Assembly (NCBI GenBank): GCA_025937835.1
Contig: JAICQO010000009.1
Coordinates: forward strand, 1 to 64,000
Length of the DNA: 64,000 nt
Source: Polyangiaceae bacterium
GTDB lineage: Bacteria > Myxococcota_A > Polyangia > Polyangiales > Polyangiaceae
Direction of reading: 5' to 3'
The notes below the pieces were generated by a model. The model saw only the letters and a list, made by a program, of their open reading frames with translations, did no database searches and had not been told where the DNA came from. Position numbers and translations under genes: made by a program. Every line of letters begins with the position of its first letter. Position 1 is the first letter of the stretch. Positions 27,964-36,569 of this stretch are shown in pieces.

Positions 27964-28095
27964 GGGTTCCGAAGATAGGGCGCCCGCGCTTTGCAGCGCT
28001 TGCCGGTTCCTCCGAGCTGTTTGCCTAATCCTACATCGGCCTGGAAATTGGACGCCGACGCGCCCGGGCCGTTGCGCCGGTGCTATTGGAGGAGC

Positions 28096-28965
28096 ATGCA
28101 CCTCGAGGCACTCACCGAGCTGGCTTCGCAACGCGCCTTTACCAAGGAAATTGGCCTGCAACGCGCCCAGACGCTCGAAGGCCTCGCGCTGTTCCGCCAG
28201 CGCTCACCGAGCTCGTTCGAGTCCTCGTTGTACGAGCCGGTCCTTTGCCTGATCCTTCAGGGTCGGAAAGAGGTCTCGCTCGGCGAGCAGGCCTTGTCGT
28301 TCGGACCGGGGGAGTGTCTGCTCGTGAGTCACGATCTGCCCGTGCGCTCGAGGATCACCAAAGCCCCGTACCTGTCGCTGGTCTTCCAGATGGACGTCGG
28401 CACGGTCCGCAAGCTTTACGACGAGGTCGACGAGAAGGCTCTGGAGGGCGACAGTGCTCGTGCAGCGGAGACGCACCGCGCGGATCCAGAACTCTTGGAT
28501 GCCCTGCGCCGCTACCTGGCGCTCGCCGATTCACCGTCGAACGCCAAGGTGCTCGGCCCGCTGATCTCGAAAGAAATTCACTACCGCGTGCTGACGGCTC
28601 CGTTCGGCGGAATGCTCCGCAGCCTGATCCGCCACGACAGCAACGCCAGCGCCATCGCCCGCGCCATCGGGAGGATCCGAGAGGATCTCCGAGCGCCGAT
28701 TGCGATCCCGAGCCTGGCGCGGCAGGTCGGGATGAGCGCGTCCTCGTTCCACAAGAATTTCAAGACCATCACCGCGACGACGCCGCTGCAGTACCAGAAG
28801 GAGCTTCGCTTGCTCGAGGCGCGGCGCCTGCTGAAAACGGGCGGCACCTCGGTCACGGCGGCGGCCTTCGACGTCGGCTACGAAAGCTCGAGCCAGTTCA
28901 GCCGCGAATATGCGAGAAAGTTCGGCGTTCCTCCGAGCCACGACCTGGCGGGCGCGGCTGGCTGA
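28096..28965 (+). CDS. AraC-family transcriptional regulator (AraC_N type)
   Basis: 289 residues with a strong ribosome site (ggaggag) just before ATG. The N-terminal cupin-like domain begins with [20 protein letters not shown] and [13 protein letters not shown], the hallmark of the AraC_N subgroup. The C-terminal double HTH is [20 protein letters not shown] and [20 protein letters not shown]. Regulators of this subgroup commonly sit divergent from the aldo/keto reductase or alcohol dehydrogenase they control, as here, so regulation of the AKR gene is the natural inference. Confidence 0.9.
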   Translation: MHLEALTELASQRAFTKEIGLQRAQTLEGLALFRQRSPSSFESSLYEPVLCLILQGRKEVSLGEQALSFGPGECLLVSHDLPVRSRITKAPYLSLVFQMDVGTVRKLYDEVDEKALEGDSARAAETHRADPELLDALRRYLALADSPSNAKVLGPLISKEIHYRVLTAPFGGMLRSLIRHDSNASAIARAIGRIREDLRAPIAIPSLARQVGMSASSFHKNFKTITATTPLQYQKELRLLEARRLLKTGGTSVTAAAFDVGYESSSQFSREYARKFGVPPSHDLAGAAG

Positions 28966-28976
28966 GGATGCGACCT

Positions 28977-29600
28977 TCAGCGCTCGACGAGGTAGCTCAC
29001 GATCAGCTCGGTGAGCTCGGAGACCAGCACGGCGTCGTCCACCCCCGCGGGGCTCTCCAGCAGGTAGGCGAGCATGGTGGCGCGGACGGATTGGTAGATG
29101 ACGAAGGCGGCCGTATCCAGCTGCTTGGGACGGATGCGCGCAGGCTCCAGCAGCAGGAAGTTCTTGATGATGCCGACGACGCGCAGGTCGAAGGCGAGGA
29201 CGCGCTCGGGCGGAGTGACGCGGAGCCCTTCGAGCGCGAGAATGCGGTGTAGAGCGGGAGCGGCGCGATACAGACGGAGTAGCTCGACCACCACCGACCT
29301 TGCCACCTCGCGCTCCGAGGCGGGGCCGGCCACGGACAGCACGCGCTGCATCATCTGCGTGGCGCGCTCGAACTCGCGGTCTTGCAGGGCGTCGAGGATG
29401 GCGTCGCGATTCGCGAAGTACTGGTACAGCGTGCCGACGCTGACCCCGGCCACTTCCGCGACGCGCGAGGTGGTGGCAGCGTCGGCTCCTTCTCGTTCGA
29501 AAATCCGAACCGCGGCGTCCAGGATCAGCTCGAAGGTCGCCCGCGAGCGCGACTGGCGCGGCTGATTTCTAGGGGGACGAGCGGTGACTCGGGGCGGCAT
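28977..29600 (-). CDS. TetR-family repressor
   Basis: 207 residues from MPPRVTARPP (a further 19 residues upstream are possible). The N-terminal HTH is visible as FELILDAAVRIFEREGADAA and TSRVAEVAGVSVGTLYQYFA. The C-terminal ligand-binding half is helical, with no recognised ligand signature. It is divergent from a fatty acid desaturase, the arrangement of DesT-type regulators, so control of that gene by an acyl-CoA or lipid signal is a reasonable guess. No clear operator could be picked out in the 100-bp gap. Confidence 0.87.
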   Translation of the reverse strand: MPPRVTARPPRNQPRQSRSRATFELILDAAVRIFEREGADAATTSRVAEVAGVSVGTLYQYFANRDAILDALQDREFERATQMMQRVLSVAGPASEREVARSVVVELLRLYRAAPALHRILALEGLRVTPPERVLAFDLRVVGIIKNFLLLEPARIRPKQLDTAAFVIYQSVRATMLAYLLESPAGVDDAVLVSELTELIVSYLVER

Positions 29601-29700
29601 CGAAAATCCGAAACTTACGCGAATGGTGCGTGGCGTCGGCAGGGAGCATGCTGACACACGTCACGCGCCGTCCGCGCGGAACCTAACACGGACCATCGCC

Positions 29701-30573
29701 ATGCGCCTCCGCTTCGCAGAAGATCGACGCACGCTGTTCTGGGCATTCGTGCTGTTGCCGTCCGCGCCCGTACTCGCCTTCGCGGTGCCGGCGGCAACGC
29801 CCTGGCTCATCCCGTGGATCTTGTACCTATCGTATTGCTCGGGAGTGCTCGCGCACAACCACAACCACTCGGGCGTGTTCGTGGGCCGTCGCAGCAACAC
29901 GCTTTATGCCGCCTGGCTGTCGTTGTTCTACGGCTTCCCGATTTTCGCCTGGATACCGACTCACAACCAGAACCATCACCGCTACCTGAACGGCATGGGT
30001 GACGCGACCCGCACGACCAGGCACTCCTCGAGAGATACCTTGTTGGCGGCGCTCACTTACCCGCTCGCCTCGGCTATCTGGCAATCGCGAGGGATCGCCG
30101 CCTACGCCTGGGAAGCGCGCAAACGTCCGGCCCGTCTGCGGCGGGTGCTGCTTGAAACGACCGTGTTGCTCGGGGGCCACGGCTTGTTGCTCGCGCTCGC
30201 CCTGGGCCTGCACGGGCCTGCGCTGGGAGCCTGGGTTTACGCGATCAGCGTCGGGATGCCGGCCGTGCTGGCCACCTATTTCATGATGTTCACGAATTAC
30301 GTCCAGCACGTCGACTGCGACCCTGCGTCAGCCGACGACCATTCCCGGAACTTCACGAGCCCGACCTGGAACTGGTTCGTGTTCGACAACGGCTTGCACA
30401 CCGTGCACCACGAGCACCCCGGGGTGCACTGGAGCCAGTACCGCGCTCTGCACGAAGCCCGCGCCGCGCGCATCGCTCCGCACCTGAATCAGCGCTCGCT
30501 GTTCGCCTACCTGATGAACACCTATGTGTTGCAGAGGCGGCCGCTCCGTCGCGAGCCGGCGCTTCACTGCTGA
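29701..30573 (+). CDS. Membrane fatty acid desaturase
   Basis: 290 residues. Three histidine boxes of the membrane diiron desaturase family are present: HNHNHSG, HNQNHHRYL and HTVHHEHPGVHW. Four or so hydrophobic stretches surround them. The family introduces double bonds into acyl chains using O2. The ATG at 29701 is preferred; the in-frame upstream part overlaps the TetR gene and lacks similarity. Divergent from the TetR gene. Specificity (position and acyl carrier) cannot be read. Confidence 0.88.
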   Translation: MRLRFAEDRRTLFWAFVLLPSAPVLAFAVPAATPWLIPWILYLSYCSGVLAHNHNHSGVFVGRRSNTLYAAWLSLFYGFPIFAWIPTHNQNHHRYLNGMGDATRTTRHSSRDTLLAALTYPLASAIWQSRGIAAYAWEARKRPARLRRVLLETTVLLGGHGLLLALALGLHGPALGAWVYAISVGMPAVLATYFMMFTNYVQHVDCDPASADDHSRNFTSPTWNWFVFDNGLHTVHHEHPGVHWSQYRALHEARAARIAPHLNQRSLFAYLMNTYVLQRRPLRREPALHC

Positions 30574-30580
30574 AGCCGCG

Positions 30581-31738
30581 TCAGAGCGAGACGGTGGAGT
30601 CGCTCTGCGCTGCTTGCTGGATCGCCTGCAGGATCCGAATGTCGCGCAGCCCCTCTTCCCCCGGGACGACCGGCGGGCGCCCCTCGAGGATGGCCAGGGC
30701 TTCATCGTCCATCTGCCGGGCTTGTTGGTTGTCGATCGGCTGATCGAGCGCCTTGCCGTCGCTGGTCTGGCCCTTCACGCCCTCGTAGCTCTGCATTGGT
30801 TCCAGCTGGTACCAGCCGTTCTGCGCCTCGACGCGCAGCACATTTTCGGGCTTGAAACGGCTAGCCTTGCCGTAGGCGGTGATCCCCGAGGGCAGCTCGA
30901 GCTCGTACTCGGTGGACTCGTCGACCTCCCGGAACAGCTCCGGGCGATCGGCCCACTGGCGGGCGCGGAGGACACGCACCGGCTCCTCCGAGGTGGCGTA
31001 GCGAATGGCGTTGATCGTGTAAACGCCCATGTCGTAGAGCGCGCCGCCCCCCATGGCGCGGACCATGCGCCAGCTCGGCTCACCGCCCATGTGATCGGCA
31101 GCTACGGCGCGCACGCTCCGAATTGCCCCATAGGGCTTGTCCCGTCCCATCTGGATCACGGTCCGCGTGTTCGGCTCGTGCTGCATGCGGTAACCGATCG
31201 AGAGCGAGACCCGGTTGGCGCGGCAAGCGTCGATCATGCGCTGGCACTCGTCCGCGGTCATCGCCATTGGCTTTTCGCACCACACGTGCTTGCCGGCTTC
31301 CGCCGCGGCGATCGAGTATTGGGCGTGCAGGGACGTGGGAACGACCACGTACACCACGTCGATCTCGGAGTTATTGGCGATGTTCGGCAACGACGCATAG
31401 TCGTACACGTTGCGGTCGGCGATCCCGTATCGCTCTTGCCAGACGGGGATCTTCGCGGGCGTGCCCGTCACGATGCCGCGCAGCGCGCAGTGTGTCGTCT
31501 TCGTCAGGGCAGGGGCGAGCCGCGTCTCGCTGTAGTTTCCGAGACCGAGCAGCGCCACGCCGAGCTGCGATTTTCCGCTCGGTACCGGCACGCTCGCGGA
31601 GCCCGAGGGATGCGGAGCCGTCCCCGAATTACCGGGGGAAGACACGCAAGCGGAAGCACCCAGGGCCGCGCTACCGACCAGCAACCGCCGGCGATCCAGA
31701 AGGGGTCTGGAGAGGGATGAACCATACAGCAGTCTCAT
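30581..31738 (-). CDS. Exported Gfo/Idh/MocA-family oxidoreductase
   Basis: 385 residues. The N terminus LLDRRRLLVGSAALGASAC combines a twin-arginine motif with a lipobox-like Cys. The Rossmann fold begins VALLGLGNYSETRLAPAL, and EKPMAMTADE is the EKP motif of this family, with the second half close to glucose-fructose oxidoreductase (GGGALYDMGVYTINAIR, where D and Y line the active site). GFOR carries tightly bound NADP and is exported folded through Tat, which fits. Convergent with the desaturase gene, 7 bp apart. Substrate is likely a sugar. Confidence 0.88.
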   Translation of the reverse strand: MRLLYGSSLSRPLLDRRRLLVGSAALGASACVSSPGNSGTAPHPSGSASVPVPSGKSQLGVALLGLGNYSETRLAPALTKTTHCALRGIVTGTPAKIPVWQERYGIADRNVYDYASLPNIANNSEIDVVYVVVPTSLHAQYSIAAAEAGKHVWCEKPMAMTADECQRMIDACRANRVSLSIGYRMQHEPNTRTVIQMGRDKPYGAIRSVRAVAADHMGGEPSWRMVRAMGGGALYDMGVYTINAIRYATSEEPVRVLRARQWADRPELFREVDESTEYELELPSGITAYGKASRFKPENVLRVEAQNGWYQLEPMQSYEGVKGQTSDGKALDQPIDNQQARQMDDEALAILEGRPPVVPGEEGLRDIRILQAIQQAAQSDSTVSL

Positions 31739-32202
31739 GAGCGGGCGCTCATGCAACGGCCGTTCCGTCCGCGGCGCTTCGTGTCTCAGGCGCGGCGCTG
31801 GAGCATCACGATCACGATCGAGACGCCGACCCCCGCGGCCACCACGAGCCCGATACCGAGCGGCGACCATTTCAACCACCACGCGGCGGCCAGTGAAAGC
31901 CCTTCCACGGCCGCGCAGGCCACGATCACCCGTTGCCTCTGCTCCAGTGTCACGTGGCCGACTCTAGCGGTGACGGGCGCGCAGGTCACGAGGGAACGTG
32001 CAGCGGAGAGGATCCCGACCGTGGTCCAGAGCCGCTGCGGCGCGGCGAGCCCGTCTGCTTCAGGGCCACGGCCGCTCGCGAACGCTTACCGCCCGGCGCC
32101 GAATCGCCCGCTCCGACTTTTCGCTGCGCGCACGACGGAGAGTGCCGGATCGCGGGCTGCGGCAACGTCTGCGTCGCATATCCCTACTCTCATATCGAAA
32201 CC
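31739..32202. other. Sparse intergenic region
   Basis: About 460 bp between the sugar oxidoreductase and the next small gene. Apart from one possible 67-residue membrane protein on the minus strand I see nothing supported here; the remaining open frames are Arg/Ala-rich shadows. Confidence 0.5.
31786..31989 (-). CDS. Possible small membrane protein
   Basis: 67 residues with two hydrophobic segments (VIVACAAVEGLSLAAAWWL and LGIGLVVAAGVGVSIVIVML) and a basic C-terminal end (QRR), which is the profile of a small two-helix membrane protein. No family recognised. The opposite strand also has an open frame but that one is Arg-rich and unlike a protein. Low confidence. Confidence 0.4.
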   Translation of the reverse strand: MTCAPVTARVGHVTLEQRQRVIVACAAVEGLSLAAAWWLKWSPLGIGLVVAAGVGVSIVIVMLQRRA

Positions 32203-32436
32203 ATGCTCAACCTTCTGCCGCTCTTGCACGTGCAGGCCTCCGTCAACGAGCTGAACGCCGAGCTGGCTCCTCACTCCGCGCCGAATCGGCGCTTCTCGCG
32301 CGCGAATTGGGCCCTCTGTGTGCTGAGCGGCCTGCTGCTCGGCAGCGCCCTCGCAAACATCATCGCTCCCCCGGCAGACAAGGCTCTGGCTGAAGACGAG
32401 GCTCCGGCGCTCGGCGAGAGCCACTCTGCGGAGTGA
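32203..32436 (+). CDS. Small single-TM protein, unknown
   Basis: 77 residues, with a helical N-terminal part (VNELNAELAPHS), one membrane helix (WALCVLSGLLLGSALANII) and an acidic C-terminal tail (DKALAEDEAPALGESHS). The ATG at 32203 has no strong ribosome site. Longer in-frame upstream sequence is Arg/Ala-rich and rejected. Unknown function. Confidence 0.45.
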   Translation: MLNLLPLLHVQASVNELNAELAPHSAPNRRFSRANWALCVLSGLLLGSALANIIAPPADKALAEDEAPALGESHSAE

Positions 32437-32541
32437 CACCTAGCGATACGCTCTATGTCGGCGCACGACCTACGCTTGGCTCGCACCCGGTAGAAGGGTC
32501 TTGCGTGCCCGCACACCGGCGTCCTACTGTCATGAGATTGC

Positions 32542-33270
32542 ATGGAGGTTGCGGTGAAGGGACGTCAGTGGGCGACGGGGCTTTTGGTGTTGGCGGCGTT
32601 GAGCTTGCCCGCGCAGGCGCAAGCGCAGGACGTGGGCGTCGAGCTGGGCGCGCGCGTCGGTTTCGGTGTACCGATCGGAAAAGCCAGCGAGGAGGGCGCC
32701 GACCTGAGCGAGGTGATCTCCGGCCAGTTCCCGCTCTGGCTGGATCTCGGGATCCGCGCCGACCGCGTATTCGTGGGCGGCTACTTTCAGTACGGGCTGG
32801 GGCTGGTCGGGAGCGGGATCGACGACGAGTGTGAAGAATTCGAAGCGCAGGCCGACGCGACGCCAGACGCCGACGTCGACGCCGGTTGCTATGCCCGCAA
32901 CACCCGCCTGGGCGCTCAGCTTCACTACCACTTCGGAGCACCCGAACGGCCGGATCCGTGGCTCGGCTTCGGTGCCGGCTACGAGTGGACGACCCTGACG
33001 GTGTGGGCAGAAGCCGGCGACGAAGAATTGAAGATGCGGACTTCGGTCAAGGGCTTCGAGTATCTGAACCTGCAGGGCGGTGTCGACTTCCCTCTCGGCC
33101 CGACCACGGCGCTGGGCCCCTTCTTCACCTGGACGCTGTCTCGCTTCGATAGCGCATCGCTGGACTGCAGCGGCGACTGTGGCGACATCCAGGGCCTCGA
33201 GGCGGACATCGACGAGAAAGCCATGCACTATTGGCTGTTTTTCGGGGCGCGATTCTCGTTTTTCCCCTAG
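32542..33270 (+). CDS. Outer-membrane beta-barrel protein
   Basis: 242 residues. A signal peptide (LLVLAALSLPAQAQA) leads into alternating hydrophobic/polar beta strands (VGVELGARVGFGVPI, FVGGYFQYGLGLVG, LGFGAGYEWTTLTVW) with acidic loops and a C-terminal strand ending WLFFGARFSFFP, the aromatic-ended signature of outer-membrane barrels. Four Cys in loops (CEE, GC, CSGDC) may form disulfides. Function unknown. Confidence 0.8.
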   Translation: MEVAVKGRQWATGLLVLAALSLPAQAQAQDVGVELGARVGFGVPIGKASEEGADLSEVISGQFPLWLDLGIRADRVFVGGYFQYGLGLVGSGIDDECEEFEAQADATPDADVDAGCYARNTRLGAQLHYHFGAPERPDPWLGFGAGYEWTTLTVWAEAGDEELKMRTSVKGFEYLNLQGGVDFPLGPTTALGPFFTWTLSRFDSASLDCSGDCGDIQGLEADIDEKAMHYWLFFGARFSFFP

Positions 33271-33338
33271 CCCCAGTCTCGGACAACCAAAGACTTGCCT
33301 ATTGCGGCCTCGGCAGGCGCGAAACAAAAAGGGGAACC

Positions 33339-34001
33339 ATGCCTGAGCTCACCCTGGATGTGTGGCGCGCGGCGGCGGTGGCACTTTGCGAATACGCCTG
33401 CGGGTACACGGCGGGGCGGAGCAAGGACGACCCGGTCTACGTCTCCGTCACCGAGGGGCGCGACGGCCCCGGGCCCGAGCAGCGCGCCCGCTACAGCTCC
33501 TGCGGGGATCTGGCGCATTGGATGTACATGCGCCTCGGGATCCGAGCACCGTGGCTCAATCGCAACGACGACGACTCTTTCGGTCCGTGGAAGCCCGGTC
33601 GGAACATCACCCGCTTGTGGGGCACGGCCTGCCCGTTCGATCGCGAACCTCCGAATGCTCCCAACTGGGTACCGGAAGCCGGCGACGTGATGCTGATCTG
33701 GAACACGGGCCTGGATGCGCACGTGATGGTCTCGCTCGGACGCGACGGTGCCGCGCTCCGCACCGCGAACTACGGCGCCGGCGGCATGTCTCCCCTGCCC
33801 TTCCCCGGGGCGAAGATCGCGAGCAAGCCGATCACGCACCATCAGGGCAAGCCGTTCTACGGCACACGCCAGATCCAACGCTATCTGCCGCTCGGCCTGG
33901 CCGTGCAGCACATCACTGCCAGGCCGAACCTCGAGGGCGCCAAGCTCACGGGCGAGCACTTCGACGCCATCGAGCGCGGGTGGAACGCCGCCGGTCGCTG
34001 A
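33339..34001 (+). CDS. NlpC/P60- or CHAP-like cysteine peptidase candidate
   Basis: 220 residues with a good ribosome site (aagggga). No signal peptide. The pattern RYSSCGDLAHWMYMRLGIR (candidate nucleophile Cys) followed by NWVPEAGDVMLIWNTGLDAH (PGD-type turn, then a candidate catalytic His in DAHVMVSLG) matches the Cys...PGD...H order of NlpC/P60 and CHAP peptidases, which cut peptidoglycan cross-links or amides. The lack of a signal peptide suggests delivery by another route, e.g. an effector, or an intracellular amidase role. Family assignment is by pattern only. Confidence 0.55.
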   Translation: MPELTLDVWRAAAVALCEYACGYTAGRSKDDPVYVSVTEGRDGPGPEQRARYSSCGDLAHWMYMRLGIRAPWLNRNDDDSFGPWKPGRNITRLWGTACPFDREPPNAPNWVPEAGDVMLIWNTGLDAHVMVSLGRDGAALRTANYGAGGMSPLPFPGAKIASKPITHHQGKPFYGTRQIQRYLPLGLAVQHITARPNLEGAKLTGEHFDAIERGWNAAGR

Positions 34002-34208
34002 GCGACCGCGGGCTCGACGCTGACAGGGCTCGGGACATCCGCTTCGTGGCGGTCTGCGCGGCTCAGCGGAATGTAGCCACAGCGGATAGTTGAAACCGTA
34101 GCCCAGGGACGTAACGGACGGCTCGCGCACGTCACGAATCGGTGAAATAGCTAGGGCTCGCCGGTTACTCAGTTCTTGTCGCTGCGGCATCGGCAGCGGG
34201 GTCCACTA

Positions 34209-35285
34209 ATGCGCCACTCTCGAATCGAAATTTCTTCAATCATCCAAGTATCTTTGGCTCTCAGCGCCGCTGCGGCGGCTTTCGGGTGTTCGTCGGATAC
34301 GAACGACCCAGCGACGGCGACCGGCGGCGAATCGTCGGTCCCCACGACCGGCGGCTCGGGAACCGGCGGTTCGCCCGGGTCGAACGGAGGCTCCCCCAGC
34401 TCCACCGGCGGTGCGGCCTCGGATCCGAACGCGCTCGTCGGATCGTTCACGGTGACGCTGAACCCGGCGGGTGAGCTGATGGACGCCTACACCTCCGTGA
34501 TCGGGAAGGTGTACTCCGGTGCCTATCCCACGGACGTGATCGAGACCCCGCTCGCGACGGGGAACGGCTGCACCACGTTCAAGTTCTCGCGACAGAGCTG
34601 CATCGACGTGACTTGCACGGGCTCGCAAGTCTGCGCCGCGCCGGACGTGTGCCGCGACGTGCCCAAGCTGGTCAGCGTCGGCAAGGTGTCGATCGCGGGC
34701 ATCGACCCCGGAACGCTGATGCTGTCGGGAGTGAACAACAACTACCAGTACCCCGCCGACATCACCTACCCGGGTTTCGCCGAGGGTGCTGCGATCACCT
34801 TGTCGGCGAGCGGCGATTATTACCCTGCGTTCGAGGTCTCCACGACCGGCGTGGCGCCGGCGGCGATGAAGGCCGACAGCTACTTGATCGCGCCGGGGCA
34901 GCCGCTCGCGCTCGAATGGGAGCCCGGCGCAAACGCCGATGCAGACGTGTCGATTGTGTTGAACATCAGCAAACATGGCGGCAGCGCCGGCTACCTGCGC
35001 TGCGATACGACGGACACGGGGTCGCTGACGATCCCCGCGGACGTGCTGCAAGCGCTGATCGATCTGGGCGTGGCCGGTTTCCCGGCGCTGACCTTGACGC
35101 GTCGCACGCGCGGAGTAGCGCCGGTCATGGGCGGCAAGGTTGCGCTGGACGTGGCAGCGGAGGCCCATCCGACGCTCAACGTCGAAGGCTACTGCTCGTG
35201 CTTCAACAGCTCCGATTGCGGCTCGTGCTCCGATGCGACCAAGACGGTCTGCGATTCGGTGCGAAAGCTCTGCAATGCGCCCTGA
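34209..35285 (+). CDS. Surface lipoprotein with GG-rich linker and Cys-rich end
   Basis: 358 residues. The lipobox is AAFGC. A Gly/Ser/Thr linker (TTGGSGTGGSPGSNGG) leads into a beta-rich body (LVGSFTVTLNPAGELMDAYT) with Cys pairs near SRQSCIDVTC and VCAAPDVCRD, and ends with YCSCFNSSDCGSCSD. I recognise no catalytic motif; an adhesive or structural surface role is plausible. It is followed at 28 bp by another lipoprotein gene of similar style, probably cotranscribed. Confidence 0.75.
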   Translation: MRHSRIEISSIIQVSLALSAAAAAFGCSSDTNDPATATGGESSVPTTGGSGTGGSPGSNGGSPSSTGGAASDPNALVGSFTVTLNPAGELMDAYTSVIGKVYSGAYPTDVIETPLATGNGCTTFKFSRQSCIDVTCTGSQVCAAPDVCRDVPKLVSVGKVSIAGIDPGTLMLSGVNNNYQYPADITYPGFAEGAAITLSASGDYYPAFEVSTTGVAPAAMKADSYLIAPGQPLALEWEPGANADADVSIVLNISKHGGSAGYLRCDTTDTGSLTIPADVLQALIDLGVAGFPALTLTRRTRGVAPVMGGKVALDVAAEAHPTLNVEGYCSCFNSSDCGSCSDATKTVCDSVRKLCNAP

Positions 35286-35313
35286 CACCACCCCGACGGT
35301 CTCCAGCAAGCTC

Positions 35314-36561
35314 ATGAAAATCCGCCTCGATCACTTCTCGTACCTGTCCCTCGTGTTGTCTGCGGTCGCGATCGCCGTATCGTGTTCGGCTTCCGAGGAG
35401 GACGACCCGTTCTCGGGTAACGCGGGTGCGCCCGCCGCCGGCACGACCAACGGCGGCTCGCCGAATGCCGCGGGCGGTACGACGGGCGGCACCACTCCGA
35501 CGGGTGGGAGCGTGTCCCAGGCCGGTTCGGGGCCCACGGGCGGATCCGTCGCAACGGGCGGCGCCAGCACCACGGGCGGCGCCGTCAGCACCGGCGGCAA
35601 CACGGTGATGGGCGGTGGCCCTCCCGTCGGCAACGGCGGCGCGATGATGAGCGGAGGCGCGGGTGCGAGCGCAGGTTCCCCGGCTACTGGAGGAGCGGGC
35701 GGAGGGTCGTCGTCGGAATGCGCCGGGGTGACGCCGATCTCCAAGTCCACCTGCACGGCGGGTGAGTCGAACTGCTTCAGCTTCTTCGTGGCGAGCCGCG
35801 CGCGCATGTTCGCGCTGGCCGAAAAGTTCAACGGCAGCACCAAAGGCTGGGGCGGCGATCTGCGCTACGGCACTGGCGACGGCCTCACCGGCGCCGACAA
35901 GATCTGCACGGAAATCGCCGAGCAGTCCCTGCCCGGAAATTGCCGAAAGTGGCGGGCGTTCTTGAGCACCACCAAGGTGAACGCCATCGACCGCGTCGGC
36001 AGCGGGCCTTGGTACGATCGTCTGAACCGCACGATCGCCAACAACCTCACCGAGCTGATCGAGACGCGCCCCGGTGGCATCACGGTCGCCTCGATCCGCA
36101 ATAACCTCCCGAACGAGGACGGGACCCCGCATCACGACGAGGAGGTCGGTTGCAGCGATCTCAACGACTGCGCCGATAACCACGACGTCCTGACCGGCTC
36201 GGATACGGACGGCAAGCTCTGCACCCAGACCACCTGCCCCGGCTTCGGCTTCATGTTCCCGGGCGGGAGAGGCGGCATCGGCGGCATGACGGGCGGCGGC
36301 GGAATGACCACGCTCACCGACCAGGCCTGTGAAGACTGGACCCTCGGCAGCTCCAAGGCGGGCATCGCTCCTCGCTGCGGACACACCTGGCCCACCCGCG
36401 GCGGCAGCTCGGAAGACGACTGGATCAGCCTCCTGAACGAGAACGGCTGCGCTCCCGGCTACAACCTGGTGCAGGACGGCGGCCCGATGCCGACGGGCAT
36501 GGGGTCGGTCGGTGACGGCGGCGGTTACGGAGCGATCTACTGCCTCGCGCTCGGCGACTGA
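35314..36561 (+). CDS. Lipoprotein with TGG linker and DUF1554 (endostatin-like) domain
   Basis: 415 residues. Lipobox VSCS near residue 24, then a linker of about 100 residues made of repeats such as TTGGTTPTGGSVSQAG. The C-terminal domain matches DUF1554: GADKICTEIAEQSLPGNCRK, then WRAFLSTTKVNAIDRVGSGP and WYDRLNRTIANNLTEL. It is Cys-paired and resembles the lectin-like/endostatin fold. Likely displayed on the outer membrane surface. Operonic with the lipoprotein upstream and with the next gene. Confidence 0.85.
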   Translation: MKIRLDHFSYLSLVLSAVAIAVSCSASEEDDPFSGNAGAPAAGTTNGGSPNAAGGTTGGTTPTGGSVSQAGSGPTGGSVATGGASTTGGAVSTGGNTVMGGGPPVGNGGAMMSGGAGASAGSPATGGAGGGSSSECAGVTPISKSTCTAGESNCFSFFVASRARMFALAEKFNGSTKGWGGDLRYGTGDGLTGADKICTEIAEQSLPGNCRKWRAFLSTTKVNAIDRVGSGPWYDRLNRTIANNLTELIETRPGGITVASIRNNLPNEDGTPHHDEEVGCSDLNDCADNHDVLTGSDTDGKLCTQTTCPGFGFMFPGGRGGIGGMTGGGGMTTLTDQACEDWTLGSSKAGIAPRCGHTWPTRGGSSEDDWISLLNENGCAPGYNLVQDGGPMPTGMGSVGDGGGYGAIYCLALGD

Positions 36562-36569
36562 TCCCGTGG

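Noticed and set aside
31803-31826. Third copy of the 33-bp repeat/dyad (atcacgatcacgatcgagac)
   Set aside because: Two adjacent bases differ and the inverted symmetry is lost; it lies inside a possible small gene.
32530-33327. Long minus-strand frame opposite the beta-barrel gene
   Set aside because: Arg/Ala/Val-rich shadow typical of high-GC DNA; the plus strand has a clear signal peptide and barrel pattern.
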